Positions 46,622-55,327 of a stretch of 55,874 bases of DNA are shown in pieces. Both the position numbers and the translations under genes were made by a program. Every line of letters starts with the position of its first letter. Position 1 is the first letter of the stretch. This stretch comes from an uncultured Pelagibacteraceae bacterium. Lineage in GTDB: Bacteria; Pseudomonadota; Alphaproteobacteria; Pelagibacterales; Pelagibacteraceae. Under the pieces are notes generated by a model. It saw nothing but the letters and a program-made list of their open reading frames with translations. It did no database searches and had not been told where the DNA came from. The DNA lies in assembly GCA_902590295.1 (NCBI GenBank), contig CACIWH010000002.1, forward strand, positions 10,001 through 65,874, in the 5' to 3' direction.

Positions 46622-47902
46622 TTATTCTCCTATTCTTAATTTAACTGATTTAGCGTGTCCATCTAAACCTTCATAAGTTGCAAGATTTATAACTTTTTCA
46701 CCAATAGTTTCAATACCCTTTTTTGATAAATTTATGTAAGAAATTCTTTTAAAAAAATCAAAAACAGACAGTCCACTGAAAAATTTTGCAGAAGAATGAG
46801 TTGGTAAAGTGTGATTACTACCCGCACAATAATCGGTTACAGCCATTGCTGAATATTTTCCCGTGCATATTGATCCAGCGTTTTTTACATTTTTTAAAAT
46901 AGATTTATATTTATCTACACTAAGCTCTAAATGTTCCGGTGCTATAATGTTTATAATATTAGAAATTTTTTTATCTGAATTTGCAAAAATTAATAAACCA
47001 TTTTTTTTTAAGCTACCTAATGCAATTTTTCTACGTGGTAAACTTTTTAACTGAATTTCTAATTCTTTTTGAACTTTATCAATTAATTGTTTATTTTTTG
47101 AGATAAGGATGCACTGAGCATTAATATCGTGTTCTGCTTGACCAATTAAGTCGGCCGCAACCCATCTTACATTTGAACTTTTATCGGCAACTACTGTTAT
47201 CTCCGATGGGCCAGCAATCATATCAATACCAACTTCACCAAAAACTATTTTTTTTGCTGCTGCAACGTAAATATTTCCTGGTCCAACTATTTTGTCTACT
47301 CGTTTGATTGTTTTTGTTCCATAAGCAAGAGCAGCTATAGCTTGTGCTCCACCTACTCTATAAATTTCTTTTACACCACACTTTTTAGCAGCATATAAAA
47401 CAGCGGCACTTTGATCTTTACCTCTTACAGGATTAGCAATAACAATTCTCTTGACACCTGCCAGCATAGCAGGAATTGCATTCATTAAAACTGTAGATGG
47501 AAAACTTGCATTGCCACCAGGTATATAAATCCCAACTGAATTCAGCGGTTTATACTTGTAATCAATTTTGTTATTTAATTTATCTGAAAATTTAATATCT
47601 TTTGACTTTTGATTTTTATGAAATGATAGAATTCTTTGGAATGCGAAGTCTATAGATTTTTTTACTTTTGGATTTAATTTTTTAATATTTTTATCCATAT
47701 TGTCATAGTTTGTTTTAAGCTTATAATTTTTATTAAATTTTTTTTCATATTTAAGCACCGCTTTATCCCCATTTTTTTTTACATCTAAAACAATTTTTTT
47801 TGCAACATTATAATCCTTGTCAGAAAAAACTGATCTTTTATTTATTTTTTTTATTAGATCCTTTTGAAAATTTTTACTATTTGCATTTAATCTATTAGTC
47901 AT
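46622..47902 (-). CDS. hisD: Histidinol dehydrogenase
   Basis: HisD performs the last two oxidations of histidine synthesis with NAD and zinc. The 426-residue protein contains GGNASFPSTVLMNAIPA, the VDKIVGPGNIYVAAAK block, IAGPSEI and the catalytic Glu-His of IIAPEHLEL, then NHTLPTHSSAKF. Its start overlaps the DUF2948 gene by 8 bases. The order murA-DUF2948-hisD is conserved in Alphaproteobacteria. Confidence 0.96.
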   Translation of the reverse strand: MTNRLNANSKNFQKDLIKKINKRSVFSDKDYNVAKKIVLDVKKNGDKAVLKYEKKFNKNYKLKTNYDNMDKNIKKLNPKVKKSIDFAFQRILSFHKNQKSKDIKFSDKLNNKIDYKYKPLNSVGIYIPGGNASFPSTVLMNAIPAMLAGVKRIVIANPVRGKDQSAAVLYAAKKCGVKEIYRVGGAQAIAALAYGTKTIKRVDKIVGPGNIYVAAAKKIVFGEVGIDMIAGPSEITVVADKSSNVRWVAADLIGQAEHDINAQCILISKNKQLIDKVQKELEIQLKSLPRRKIALGSLKKNGLLIFANSDKKISNIINIIAPEHLELSVDKYKSILKNVKNAGSICTGKYSAMAVTDYCAGSNHTLPTHSSAKFFSGLSVFDFFKRISYINLSKKGIETIGEKVINLATYEGLDGHAKSVKLRIGE

Positions 47903-48293
47903 TTTTAATTTCCTTTAAGTCTTCAAGTGTAACTTCTATAATTTCCGAGCATAACGTTATAAAGCCATTATTAGAAAATAACAAATTAAATTCGAAGCCC
48001 TTTTTGGTTTTAATAGTATCGATAGCAAGAAGTGACAAATTTTTTTTTGGTGAATATTGATTTATATTTTTTGACCTAGCTTGATCAATAAATTCGAACT
48101 TACATATGCTCAATACTTTATTTTTATTTTTGGCTTTGATTGAGTTTCTCTGTAAAGATAATAGAAAAATCTTATTTTTTTTTAGAAATTTTATGTCTGA
48201 TACTTTTAAAATCGATTTGTGACAATATAAAGAAATTAGGTTTAAACCATTCAAATCCCTTGCTAAAATTTTAGCTAAATATTTTTTGGACAT
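47895..48293 (-). CDS. DUF2948 family protein
   Basis: A 132-residue protein with the DUF2948 pattern: an ILARDLNGLNLISLYCHKSI start, a central SLQRNSIK segment where relatives have NRFDWE, the LSLLAIDTIK core and the EVTLEDLKEI end. Function is unknown. Its position between murA and hisD, abutting both, is the usual one in Alphaproteobacteria and supports the assignment. Sequence similarity is moderate. Confidence 0.75.
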   Translation of the reverse strand: MSKKYLAKILARDLNGLNLISLYCHKSILKVSDIKFLKKNKIFLLSLQRNSIKAKNKNKVLSICKFEFIDQARSKNINQYSPKKNLSLLAIDTIKTKKGFEFNLLFSNNGFITLCSEIIEVTLEDLKEIKND

Positions 48294-49561
48294 TATTTTT
48301 TTAATTTAATTTTAATACCTAATTTTTTGAGCTTAATTTGTAAGTTTTCATAACCTCTTAAACCATGATAAATTCTGGATATTGTAGAAGATCCCTCGGA
48401 CGATATTGCTCCTAAGATTATTGAAAATGTAGTTCTTAAATCTGATGAAATACAATCTGCAGCATTTAATTTTTTTTGTCCAATAATAAATGCCTTATTT
48501 TTCTTTATTGATATTTTTGCACCCATTCTTTTTAACTCTGGGACTGCCATAAATCTATTTGAGAATATAGTTTCTTCAATTACACTTTTTCCAGAAACCT
48601 TTGTTAAAACCGCAAGAATAATTGGCATGTTGTCAGTGGCAAACTGTGGCCAAGGACCAGTTTTAATTGATACAGGTTTTGTTTTTTTACCTGGTGAAAT
48701 CATGATTGAATTGTCATTAATTTCTATTTTGTATCCAATTTTTTTTAATATTCTTAATTCTGTATTTAAGTGTCTGGGATCAATTTTTTTTACTTTGACT
48801 CTTCCATTCGTTATTGCTGCAACGCACAAGTAACTAAAAGCTTCGATCCTATCTCCAATAATAGTATGATCACCATTTACAAGTTCATTAACACCTTGAA
48901 TTTTTATAGATCTTTTTCCTATAAACTTTATTTGTGCCCCGGAATTATTTAAAAATTTAATCAAATCTTTAACTTCAGGTTCTATTGAAATATTTTTGAT
49001 TATGTGTTCTCCTTTTATAAGCACCGATGCCATAATCAAATTTGAACTTCCGGTAACAGTAACTTTTGGAAATTTAAAAATATTTCCTTTTAAACCGTTT
49101 TTTGAGTAAATGTTTACATAACCTTTGCTAAGATTATTATCTGCACCAAGACTTTTAAATCCTGAAAGATGCCAAGAAGTGTCTCTAATACCCAAAGCAC
49201 AGCCTCCACCTAAAGCAACTCTAATTTTACTTTTTGGATATCTAGCTAATAAAGGTCCCATTGTTAAAACGCCTGCTCTCATAGTAGAAACTAAATTGTA
49301 AGGAACAATTAATTTATGTTTTTTATTATTTGTTATTTTAATAATTTTTTTTTCTTTTATGAGCTCAACTTTTGAGCCTAAAGATATAAGTAAATCTTTC
49401 ATGGTCAAAACATCCCTAACAAAAGGTGCATTTCTCAAAATAACCTTTTTCTTAAACAAAATTGAAGCTGCCATTAAAGGCAAACAAGAATTTTTAGCAC
49501 CACTTACATTTATTTCACCCTTAACACCTTTATTAGGGCCATTTATCAAAAATCTTTTCAT
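48293..49561 (-). CDS. murA: UDP-N-acetylglucosamine 1-carboxyvinyltransferase
   Basis: MurA adds enolpyruvate to UDP-GlcNAc, the first committed peptidoglycan step. The 422-residue protein has the Lys-Asn pair in VSGAKNSCLPL and the catalytic loop GGGCALGIRD with the fosfomycin-reactive Cys. The Arg in TMRAGVL, the catalytic Asp region FATDNMPI and the late DLRTTFSI are also present. It is 1 base upstream of dcd's end and shares its last base with the DUF2948 start. Confidence 0.96.
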   Translation of the reverse strand: MKRFLINGPNKGVKGEINVSGAKNSCLPLMAASILFKKKVILRNAPFVRDVLTMKDLLISLGSKVELIKEKKIIKITNNKKHKLIVPYNLVSTMRAGVLTMGPLLARYPKSKIRVALGGGCALGIRDTSWHLSGFKSLGADNNLSKGYVNIYSKNGLKGNIFKFPKVTVTGSSNLIMASVLIKGEHIIKNISIEPEVKDLIKFLNNSGAQIKFIGKRSIKIQGVNELVNGDHTIIGDRIEAFSYLCVAAITNGRVKVKKIDPRHLNTELRILKKIGYKIEINDNSIMISPGKKTKPVSIKTGPWPQFATDNMPIILAVLTKVSGKSVIEETIFSNRFMAVPELKRMGAKISIKKNKAFIIGQKKLNAADCISSDLRTTFSIILGAISSEGSSTISRIYHGLRGYENLQIKLKKLGIKIKLKK

Positions 49562-50113
49562 TTATTTTGATTTTGCCAGAGTAATTCCAACTTGGCCTTG
49601 ATACTTACCTTTTCTATCTGAGTAAGAGACCTCCGGTTGATCTCCTTTAAAAAATAATATCTGTGCAGCGCCACTATTGGCATAAAGTTTTATAGAATTA
49701 CTTGTGTGATTAGAAAACTCTAAAACTAAATTTCCATGCCATCCTGCTTCTAAAACTGTTGGAGGAGTACCTAATCCGCATCTTGCATAAGTAGATTTAG
49801 CTGTAACAAGACCTGTAACATTTCTTGGCATCTTAAAATATTCTAAACTACTTGCTAGTGCAAATGAATTTGGAGGTATTAATATGAACTCTTCACCTTT
49901 AACTGTCACAAAATTATCCTCACTAAAATTTTTCGGGTCAGCTGTGGCACCTTTTATATTTGTAAATATTTTAAATTCTGAGCCACATCTTAAATCGTAA
50001 CCAAAAGAGTTAAGCCCATGACTTATGCCTTTTGATACACTTTCTGAGACGAAAGGTGTTATCATTTCTTCCTCTTCTGATAACTTTTTTATTTGTTTAT
50101 CATTTAGTATCAT
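49562..50113 (-). CDS. dcd: dCTP deaminase
   Basis: Dcd deaminates dCTP to dUTP, feeding thymidylate synthesis. The 183-residue trimeric-dUTPase-fold protein has NSFGYDLRCG, the AKSTYARCGL loop with the catalytic Arg region, TVLEAGWHG with the catalytic Glu, and the C-terminal KGKYQGQVGITLAKS. It follows two small ORFs on the same strand and overlaps the closer one by 14 bases. Confidence 0.95.
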   Translation of the reverse strand: MILNDKQIKKLSEEEEMITPFVSESVSKGISHGLNSFGYDLRCGSEFKIFTNIKGATADPKNFSEDNFVTVKGEEFILIPPNSFALASSLEYFKMPRNVTGLVTAKSTYARCGLGTPPTVLEAGWHGNLVLEFSNHTSNSIKLYANSGAAQILFFKGDQPEVSYSDRKGKYQGQVGITLAKSK

Positions 50114-50210
50114 TTTTTTTTTTTGGTTTTTTAAAAATTTTTCTTTTTCTTAAGTTTTGACGTAAAGCCCTTTCAAGATCAAGCTTTGAGGGCTTTCTTT
50201 TATTATTCAT
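50100..50210 (-). CDS. Small basic protein, 36 residues
   Basis: A minus-strand ORF with ATG at 50208-50210, 5 bases after the preceding gene's stop. It ends with TGA inside the dcd start region, in a different frame from dcd. The product is strongly basic with a core PSKLDLERALRQNLRKRK followed by Lys-rich residues. The pattern of R-x-x-x-L-R-x-N-L-x-x-R-K resembles short conserved alphaproteobacterial proteins of unknown function, from memory and not checked. Its coupling to neighbours on both sides favours a real gene. Confidence 0.55.
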   Translation of the reverse strand: MNNKRKPSKLDLERALRQNLRKRKIFKKPKKKNDTK

Positions 50211-50215
50211 TCTTG

Positions 50216-50410
50216 TTATTTTTTTTCAGGATTTGTTAAATGTTCTAATGTGACTACTTGATCGATAGGGATTGTTGTTTCCTCTTTTTTATTTATGCCA
50301 GACTTAAGTTGTTTTTTTGCTCTTTTCTCAGCAAGCTTTTTTTCTCTTTTAGCCTGCTTCTCCATAGCCTTGGCGCCTCTTGTAGATTTATAATCGTAGT
50401 GAATTCCCAT
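50216..50410 (-). CDS. Hypothetical small charged protein
   Basis: A 64-residue protein when started at MGIHYDYKSTRGAKAMEKQA (50410); an ATG 15 bases upstream is possible. Most of it is a Lys/Arg/Glu-rich helix (residues about 13-40), followed by a short acidic C-terminus (PIDQVVTLEHLTNPEKK). I recognise no family or function. It is the first gene of the small-ORF-dcd group and is divergent from tRNA-Thr. Confidence 0.6.
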   Translation of the reverse strand: MGIHYDYKSTRGAKAMEKQAKREKKLAEKRAKKQLKSGINKKEETTIPIDQVVTLEHLTNPEKK

Positions 50411-50508
50411 AAATATCTTTAACAAAATTATACTTATATTAAAAAAAAAAAATAAGGCAATAATTTGAAAAAATTAATTTTATACAGTAAATTTATCATT
50501 TCTTAGAA

Positions 50509-50584
50509 GCCCCTTTAACTCAGGTAGTAGAGTATTTCCATGGTAAGGAAAAAGTCGTCCGTGCAAGTCGGGCAAGGGGCACCA
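50509..50584 (+). tRNA. tRNA-Thr (anticodon GGT) with unusual elbow
   Basis: A 76-base plus-strand cloverleaf with acceptor GCCCCTT/AAGGGGC, anticodon GGT in loop ATGGTAA with stem TTTCC/GGAAA, T-stem GTCCG/CGGGC, A73 and encoded CCA. The D-loop AGGTAGTA has A18-G19 instead of G18-G19, and the T-loop TGCAAGT has G55 instead of U55. The same pair of changes is seen in tRNA-Phe of this window but not in tRNA-Ala, -Ile or -His. Confidence 0.93.
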
Positions 50585-50590
50585 ATTATT

Positions 50591-51307
50591 TTATTTATAC
50601 AATTTCTTTTTTAAAAAAACGCTGATTATTACTATGAAGAAGAAAGCTATAAGAGGTAAATATATATCTTTAGAAAAAATTATTTCAAAAAATGAGGGTG
50701 GAGTAGTATTAGCATCAATAATTTTTTCAAGACCGCTACCAATTGAAACAATGATAAACAATTGAGGTATCATCCCAATTAAAGTTCCAAAAAAATAATT
50801 TTTTATTTTGATATTAAATATTACAGGGAGTGTATTAGCTATAAAAAAAGGTATTCCTCCAATAAATCTATAAACTAAAAAATATAAAAATTCATTTTTG
50901 TTAAATAACTCTTTTAAGAAAACCATTCGACTACCAAGTTTTTGGTGAACAAAATCTTTAAAAAAGAAAATAGTAATCAAATATAGCAATAAAGAACCAA
51001 TAGATAAAGATATCGCAATTAGAATTGTGCCAATCCATTTTCCAAATATAAAACCTGATGCTAAAGCGACTGGTGAACCAAATCCCAGCAACAAAACCCA
51101 AATAACTACAAAAAGAAAAAAAGTTATGATTAATGCAAAGTAATTTTTATTTTTTAGATTAGAAAAGTATTCAACATTGTTTTTTATAAACTCATAACTT
51201 GACACTTCTTGTAAAGAAAATTTACTAAAAAAATAATATAAGAATGTGGATATCAAAATTATATAAGAAATACCTAAATAAATTTTTATTTTTTTTGTAT
51301 TTTCCAT
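50591..51307 (-). CDS. TVP38/TMEM64 family membrane protein
   Basis: A 238-residue protein with about six membrane segments and the VTT/SNARE-associated (DedA-like) domain. Supporting motifs are GFGSPVALASGFIFGKWIG and YRFIGGIPFFIANTLPVIFNI, with a late ITTFIGMIPQ-like FGTLIGMIPQLFI. Relatives are linked to lipid scrambling or transport. The C-terminal part converges on tRNA-Thr. Substrate is unknown. Confidence 0.85.
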   Translation of the reverse strand: MENTKKIKIYLGISYIILISTFLYYFFSKFSLQEVSSYEFIKNNVEYFSNLKNKNYFALIITFFLFVVIWVLLLGFGSPVALASGFIFGKWIGTILIAISLSIGSLLLYLITIFFFKDFVHQKLGSRMVFLKELFNKNEFLYFLVYRFIGGIPFFIANTLPVIFNIKIKNYFFGTLIGMIPQLFIIVSIGSGLEKIIDANTTPPSFFEIIFSKDIYLPLIAFFFIVIISVFLKKKLYK

Positions 51308-51392
51308 ATACTGAAGTATTATAAAAATTTTCTGTACTTATACATATATATTTTCTATAACTACCCAGAAATTTTAATATTTAATATTATCT

Positions 51393-51527
51393 ATGAAAAG
51401 AACATATCAGCCTAGCAGACTTGTTAGAAAAAGGCGTCACGGCTTCAGATCTAAAATGAAAACGAAAGGTGGTAGAAAACTACTATCAAGGAGAAGGAAA
51501 AAAGGTAGAAAAAAACTAACCGTATAA
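51393..51527 (+). CDS. rpmH: 50S ribosomal protein L34
   Basis: A 44-residue highly basic protein, [20 protein letters not shown] onwards and ending [11 protein letters not shown], a perfect match to L34. It is the head of rpmH-rnpA-yidD-yidC, a universal bacterial cluster. Its TAA stop shares its last base with the rnpA ATG (TAATG), so the two are translationally coupled. Confidence 0.97.
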   Translation: MKRTYQPSRLVRKRRHGFRSKMKTKGGRKLLSRRRKKGRKKLTV

Positions 51528-51868
51528 TGGGTATTAAAATTTTAAGCCTTTCTAAAAACGAAGATTTCAAAAAAGTATTATCTGGTAAGAAAATAAATAA
51601 TTATTATTCTACAATTTTTTTTAAAAAACTGACAAATAAAAGCAATAATAGATTAAATTTAAGTATTATTACTAAAAAAAAACTTGGAAGAGCTGTTCAA
51701 AGAAACAAAATTAAAAGAAGATTAAAAAATATAATTAATTATATTCTAAAATCTATAAAAATAAATTTAAAATATTCATACTTAATTATTGCTAAAAAAA
51801 ATGTTTTAGATAGTAAGTACAGTAATATTAAAGAAACAATGCTTGTAGATTTTAAAAAAATTTTATGA
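51527..51868 (+). CDS. rnpA: Ribonuclease P protein component
   Basis: The protein subunit of RNase P, which matures tRNA 5' ends together with the M1 RNA (not in this window). The 113-residue basic protein has the RNR-type motif in RAVQRNKIKRRLKN and the preceding SIITKKKLG. It starts inside the rpmH stop and overlaps yidD by 4 bases. Confidence 0.93.
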   Translation: MGIKILSLSKNEDFKKVLSGKKINNYYSTIFFKKLTNKSNNRLNLSIITKKKLGRAVQRNKIKRRLKNIINYILKSIKINLKYSYLIIAKKNVLDSKYSNIKETMLVDFKKIL

Positions 51869-52107
51869 TTAAATTTATTAATATAATACTAATAAAAATT
51901 ATTAAATTATATCAATATCTAATTTCCCCGTTGCTAGGAAATAACTGTAGATATTTTCCATCTTGTTCAGATTACTTTATTGATTGTTTAAAAACATATG
52001 GACCTTTGAAAGGGTCTATTAAAGGGTTTCTTAGACTGATAACTTGCCACCCAATTAAATTTTTAGGTGGAGGGGAAGGTTACAGACCTTTAAAAAATAA
52101 AAAATAA
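51865..52107 (+). CDS. yidD: Membrane protein insertion efficiency factor YidD
   Basis: An 80-residue protein of the YidD family. It has an N-terminal amphipathic helix (IIKLYQYLISPLLG), the Cys-rich NCRYFPSCSDYFIDCL, GPLKGSIKG and the RLITCHPIKFLGGGEGYRPL end. It helps YidC-dependent membrane insertion. It lies 2 bases before yidC and overlaps rnpA. Confidence 0.94.
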   Translation: MIKFINIILIKIIKLYQYLISPLLGNNCRYFPSCSDYFIDCLKTYGPLKGSIKGFLRLITCHPIKFLGGGEGYRPLKNKK

Positions 52108-52109
52108 TT

Positions 52110-53786
52110 ATGGATACAAAAAATATAATAGCCGCTATATCGCTTAGTTTAGCTATCATAGTAATGTGGAGCTTATTTTTTCAACCATCACCGGAAGAAA
52201 TAAAAAAAAGAAAAGAGAAAGAAAAAATTGTTAACAGTAGTGATGCTCCAAATATAGACACCACTGAAAAAATTACCAATCTCTCTAGAGAAGAAGCATT
52301 AAAATTAGATGACAGATTTTATTTCGAAAATGAGAGCATTAAGGGCTCAATTTCATTAAAGGGCGCAACAATAGATGATTTAATTTTTAAAAAATATAAA
52401 ACTCAACTTGATTCTGATCAATTCGTAACTTTATTAAATCCCAAATCAACTTCAAATGGCTATTATGTTGAGTCTGGTTGGGCATCTAACAATAAAAATA
52501 TAGATATTCCTGATAATAAAACAATTTGGAAAATCGAAGGTAATTCAAAACTTACACCAAATGATGATGTGACTCTTATTTGGAAAAATAATCAGGGACT
52601 AACTTTTGAAAAGATTATAAAAATTGACAATCAATATTTATTCACCATAGAACAAAAAATTAAAAATAGTTCAGATAAGATTTATAGTTTTTACCCTTAC
52701 GCACAAATTATTAGAACTAATATTCCAGAGATTATAGACTTTTTTATTTTACATGAGGGGCCTCTTGGAGTTTTAGATGATCAACTGATCGAAAAAGATT
52801 ACAAAGACATCATAGACAAAAAATATTCAAAAAATGCTAATAATGGATTTTTAGGAATAACTGATAAATATTGGTTAACAAGTATAATTCCACAAAAAAA
52901 TAAAAAATTTAGAGCTGATTTTGAATATAATGAAAAATTTAAAGTAAATTACATAGAAACAGACTCCTATGACTCTAAACCAAATGCCCAAATTAGTAAT
53001 ATTGTTAATGTGGTTGTTGCAGCAAAAGAAGTAAATGTTATTGATGGTTACAATGAGAGCTTAGGTCTTAAAAAGTTTGATCTTGTAATTGATTGGGGTT
53101 GGTTTTATTGGATAGTAAAACCTCTGTTTTTTTTAAATGATTATTTCTTTAAACTCGCAGGTAATTATGGGATTGCGATTATACTAATAACTGTCTGTCT
53201 AAGATTAGCATTTTTTCCATTAAATAATTATGCCTTTAAATCAATGAGCCGTATGAAGTTAGTTCAACCTGAGATGGCTCGTCTAAAAGAAATTCATAAA
53301 GACGATAAAATGAAATTACAACAGGCAATGATGCAACTATATAAGAAAGAAGGCATTAACCCAGTATCAGGCTGTTTGCCAATTTTGATTTCTATACCCT
53401 TCTTTTTTGCAATTTACAAAATGTTATTTGTAACAATTGAAATGAGACATCAACCATTTTTTGGATGGATAAAAGATTTATCTGAAAAGGACCCAACTTC
53501 AATTTTTAATTTATTTGGTTTAATTCCATGGGATCCACCGTCTTTCATGATTATTGGGGCTCTTCCCGTAATGATGGGTTTTACAATGTGGCTGCAGCAG
53601 AAACTAAATCCAGCTCCTCAGGACGAAATACAAAAAAAAATTTTTATGTTCTTTCCATTATTTTTAACAATAATTTTAGCTCCTTTTCCATCTGGACTTG
53701 TGCTGTATTGGACCGCAAACAATATTCTTACTATGGCTCAACAGTATGTAATTATGAAAAGAACTACTGTTAAAACTGCCTCTTAA
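52110..53786 (+). CDS. yidC: Membrane protein insertase YidC
   Basis: YidC inserts and folds inner-membrane proteins alone or with SecYEG. The 558-residue protein has the proteobacterial layout: one N-terminal membrane segment (about 6-22), a large periplasmic beta domain (about 55-320) and five C-terminal membrane segments with the conserved YKKEGINPVSGCLPILISIP and the late FMFFPLFLTIILAPFPSGLVLYW. There is no long basic C-terminal tail for ribosome binding. argB starts 1 base after its stop, and the engB gene that often stands between is absent. Confidence 0.96.
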   Translation: MDTKNIIAAISLSLAIIVMWSLFFQPSPEEIKKRKEKEKIVNSSDAPNIDTTEKITNLSREEALKLDDRFYFENESIKGSISLKGATIDDLIFKKYKTQLDSDQFVTLLNPKSTSNGYYVESGWASNNKNIDIPDNKTIWKIEGNSKLTPNDDVTLIWKNNQGLTFEKIIKIDNQYLFTIEQKIKNSSDKIYSFYPYAQIIRTNIPEIIDFFILHEGPLGVLDDQLIEKDYKDIIDKKYSKNANNGFLGITDKYWLTSIIPQKNKKFRADFEYNEKFKVNYIETDSYDSKPNAQISNIVNVVVAAKEVNVIDGYNESLGLKKFDLVIDWGWFYWIVKPLFFLNDYFFKLAGNYGIAIILITVCLRLAFFPLNNYAFKSMSRMKLVQPEMARLKEIHKDDKMKLQQAMMQLYKKEGINPVSGCLPILISIPFFFAIYKMLFVTIEMRHQPFFGWIKDLSEKDPTSIFNLFGLIPWDPPSFMIIGALPVMMGFTMWLQQKLNPAPQDEIQKKIFMFFPLFLTIILAPFPSGLVLYWTANNILTMAQQYVIMKRTTVKTAS

Positions 53787-54635
53787 ATGGAACTAGAAAA
53801 AATTTTACCAAAAGATGGTCCTCCTATTGAGGAAGTTCACAAATACGTTCAGAAATATAAAAATGAATTAATAGTAATAAAATATGGCGGTAACGTATTT
53901 ATCGATAGAGAAATTTTTAATAATTTTATATCTGATTTAAAAATATTAAACGAGTTAGGACTTTCTGTTATTGTAGTACACGGTGGAGGTCCTAGAATAA
54001 AAAGAGAATTAGATAAATCAAACATTAAATCAAAGTTTATAAGAGGTTTAAGGGTAACCGACAAAAAAATCATAAATATTGTAGAAAATGTTCTTATAGA
54101 TTTTAATAATGATATTGTTAAATCATTAGAAGAAAAAGGGACAAAAGGAGTTCCAATTAATACAAAAAATAATAATGTTATTCATGTTGATCCAGAGTCA
54201 AGTGAATTAGGTTTTGTTGGTGTGCCTAAAAAAATTGAACATAATGTTATTAATAAAATATTAAATGAAAATTTTATTCCTGTAATTTCTCCTTTAGGAT
54301 TAGGAAAAGATCTAAAAACTTATAATATAAACGGAGATACTGCTGCAGGTGCAATAGCTAAATCGCTCAAATCAAAAAGATTGCTTTTAATGACTAATGT
54401 AGAGGGAGTTTTAGACAAAAATAAAAAGCTAATACAAGAAATTTCCTCTTCCAAAATTTTAGAGATGATCAAAGATGAAACAATAACCGAGGGAATGATA
54501 CCAAAGATTAATACATGTTTAGACGCTATTAACAACGGAGTAACCGCTGTTGCAATAATTGATGGTAGAAAAAAACATTCAATTTTATTTGAAATTTTTT
54601 CAGATAAAGGATCAGGTACTTTAATCAGAAAATGA
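53787..54635 (+). CDS. argB: Acetylglutamate kinase
   Basis: ArgB phosphorylates N-acetylglutamate, the second step of arginine synthesis. The 282-residue amino-acid kinase has IVIKYGGNVF, the substrate loop VVHGGGPRI, RVTDKKI and the NINGDTAAGAIAKSL block. An N-terminal helix of about 20 residues precedes the core, as in the arginine-inhibited hexameric forms. Start and stop abut or overlap its neighbours. Confidence 0.96.
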   Translation: MELEKILPKDGPPIEEVHKYVQKYKNELIVIKYGGNVFIDREIFNNFISDLKILNELGLSVIVVHGGGPRIKRELDKSNIKSKFIRGLRVTDKKIINIVENVLIDFNNDIVKSLEEKGTKGVPINTKNNNVIHVDPESSELGFVGVPKKIEHNVINKILNENFIPVISPLGLGKDLKTYNINGDTAAGAIAKSLKSKRLLLMTNVEGVLDKNKKLIQEISSSKILEMIKDETITEGMIPKINTCLDAINNGVTAVAIIDGRKKHSILFEIFSDKGSGTLIRK

Positions 54636-55324
54636 AAGATTTTAAAAAAATGAAATATCTATTATTAGATCTTGATGGAGTATGTTACGGAAAACATAAT
54701 AATTATTCATTAGAAAAAGTATTTGGCCAAGTATCCAATCGTATGACACAATTTATTTCAGAAAGACTTAAAATAAATCGAGATGAAGCTAAAAAATTAC
54801 AAACTGATTATTTTTACAAGTATAACACAAGTTTAAATGGGCTCATGATACATCATGACATACCACCTCAAGAATTTTTGAAATATGTACACACAATCGA
54901 TCTCTCTTTTATGAAAGAAGATAAAATTATGAGAGATGAATTGATTAATTTAGATATGGAGAAGTTTATTTTCACTAACGGGAGTGCTGAACACGCTGAA
55001 AATATATTATCACACCTTGGAGTATATGATCTTTTTGGAAGAGATAAAGTGTTCGATATTCAAGATGCTGGATATGTCCCAAAACCTGAGGCAAAGACTT
55101 TTGATCTAATGCTCAATAAATTTAAGATAAATCCAAAAGAAACGATTTATATTGAAGATATTGCGAAAAATTTAAGTATTGGTCACGAAAGAGGATGCTA
55201 TACAGTTTGGCTAATTAATGATGAACATTTTGGCAAGATAGACTCTAATAAAGATTATATTTCTCATAAAATCGAAAATCTGTCTTTATTTCTTAAAGAA
55301 ATAAGGCTATTAAAAAACAAGTAA
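54632..55324 (+). CDS. HAD family pyrimidine 5'-nucleotidase-like phosphatase
   Basis: A 230-residue HAD hydrolase. The nucleophile motif is LLLDLDGVCYG (D-x-D near residues 13-15), motif II is FTNGSAEHAEN, and motif III/IV is VPKPEAKTF with YIEDIAKN. The overall pattern and position after argB match the pyrimidine 5'-nucleotidase (SDT1-like) family of Alphaproteobacteria. The true substrate is not proven. It overlaps argB by 4 bases and dapD follows after 3 bases. Confidence 0.85.
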   Translation: MKDFKKMKYLLLDLDGVCYGKHNNYSLEKVFGQVSNRMTQFISERLKINRDEAKKLQTDYFYKYNTSLNGLMIHHDIPPQEFLKYVHTIDLSFMKEDKIMRDELINLDMEKFIFTNGSAEHAENILSHLGVYDLFGRDKVFDIQDAGYVPKPEAKTFDLMLNKFKINPKETIYIEDIAKNLSIGHERGCYTVWLINDEHFGKIDSNKDYISHKIENLSLFLKEIRLLKNK

Positions 55325-55327
55325 ATT

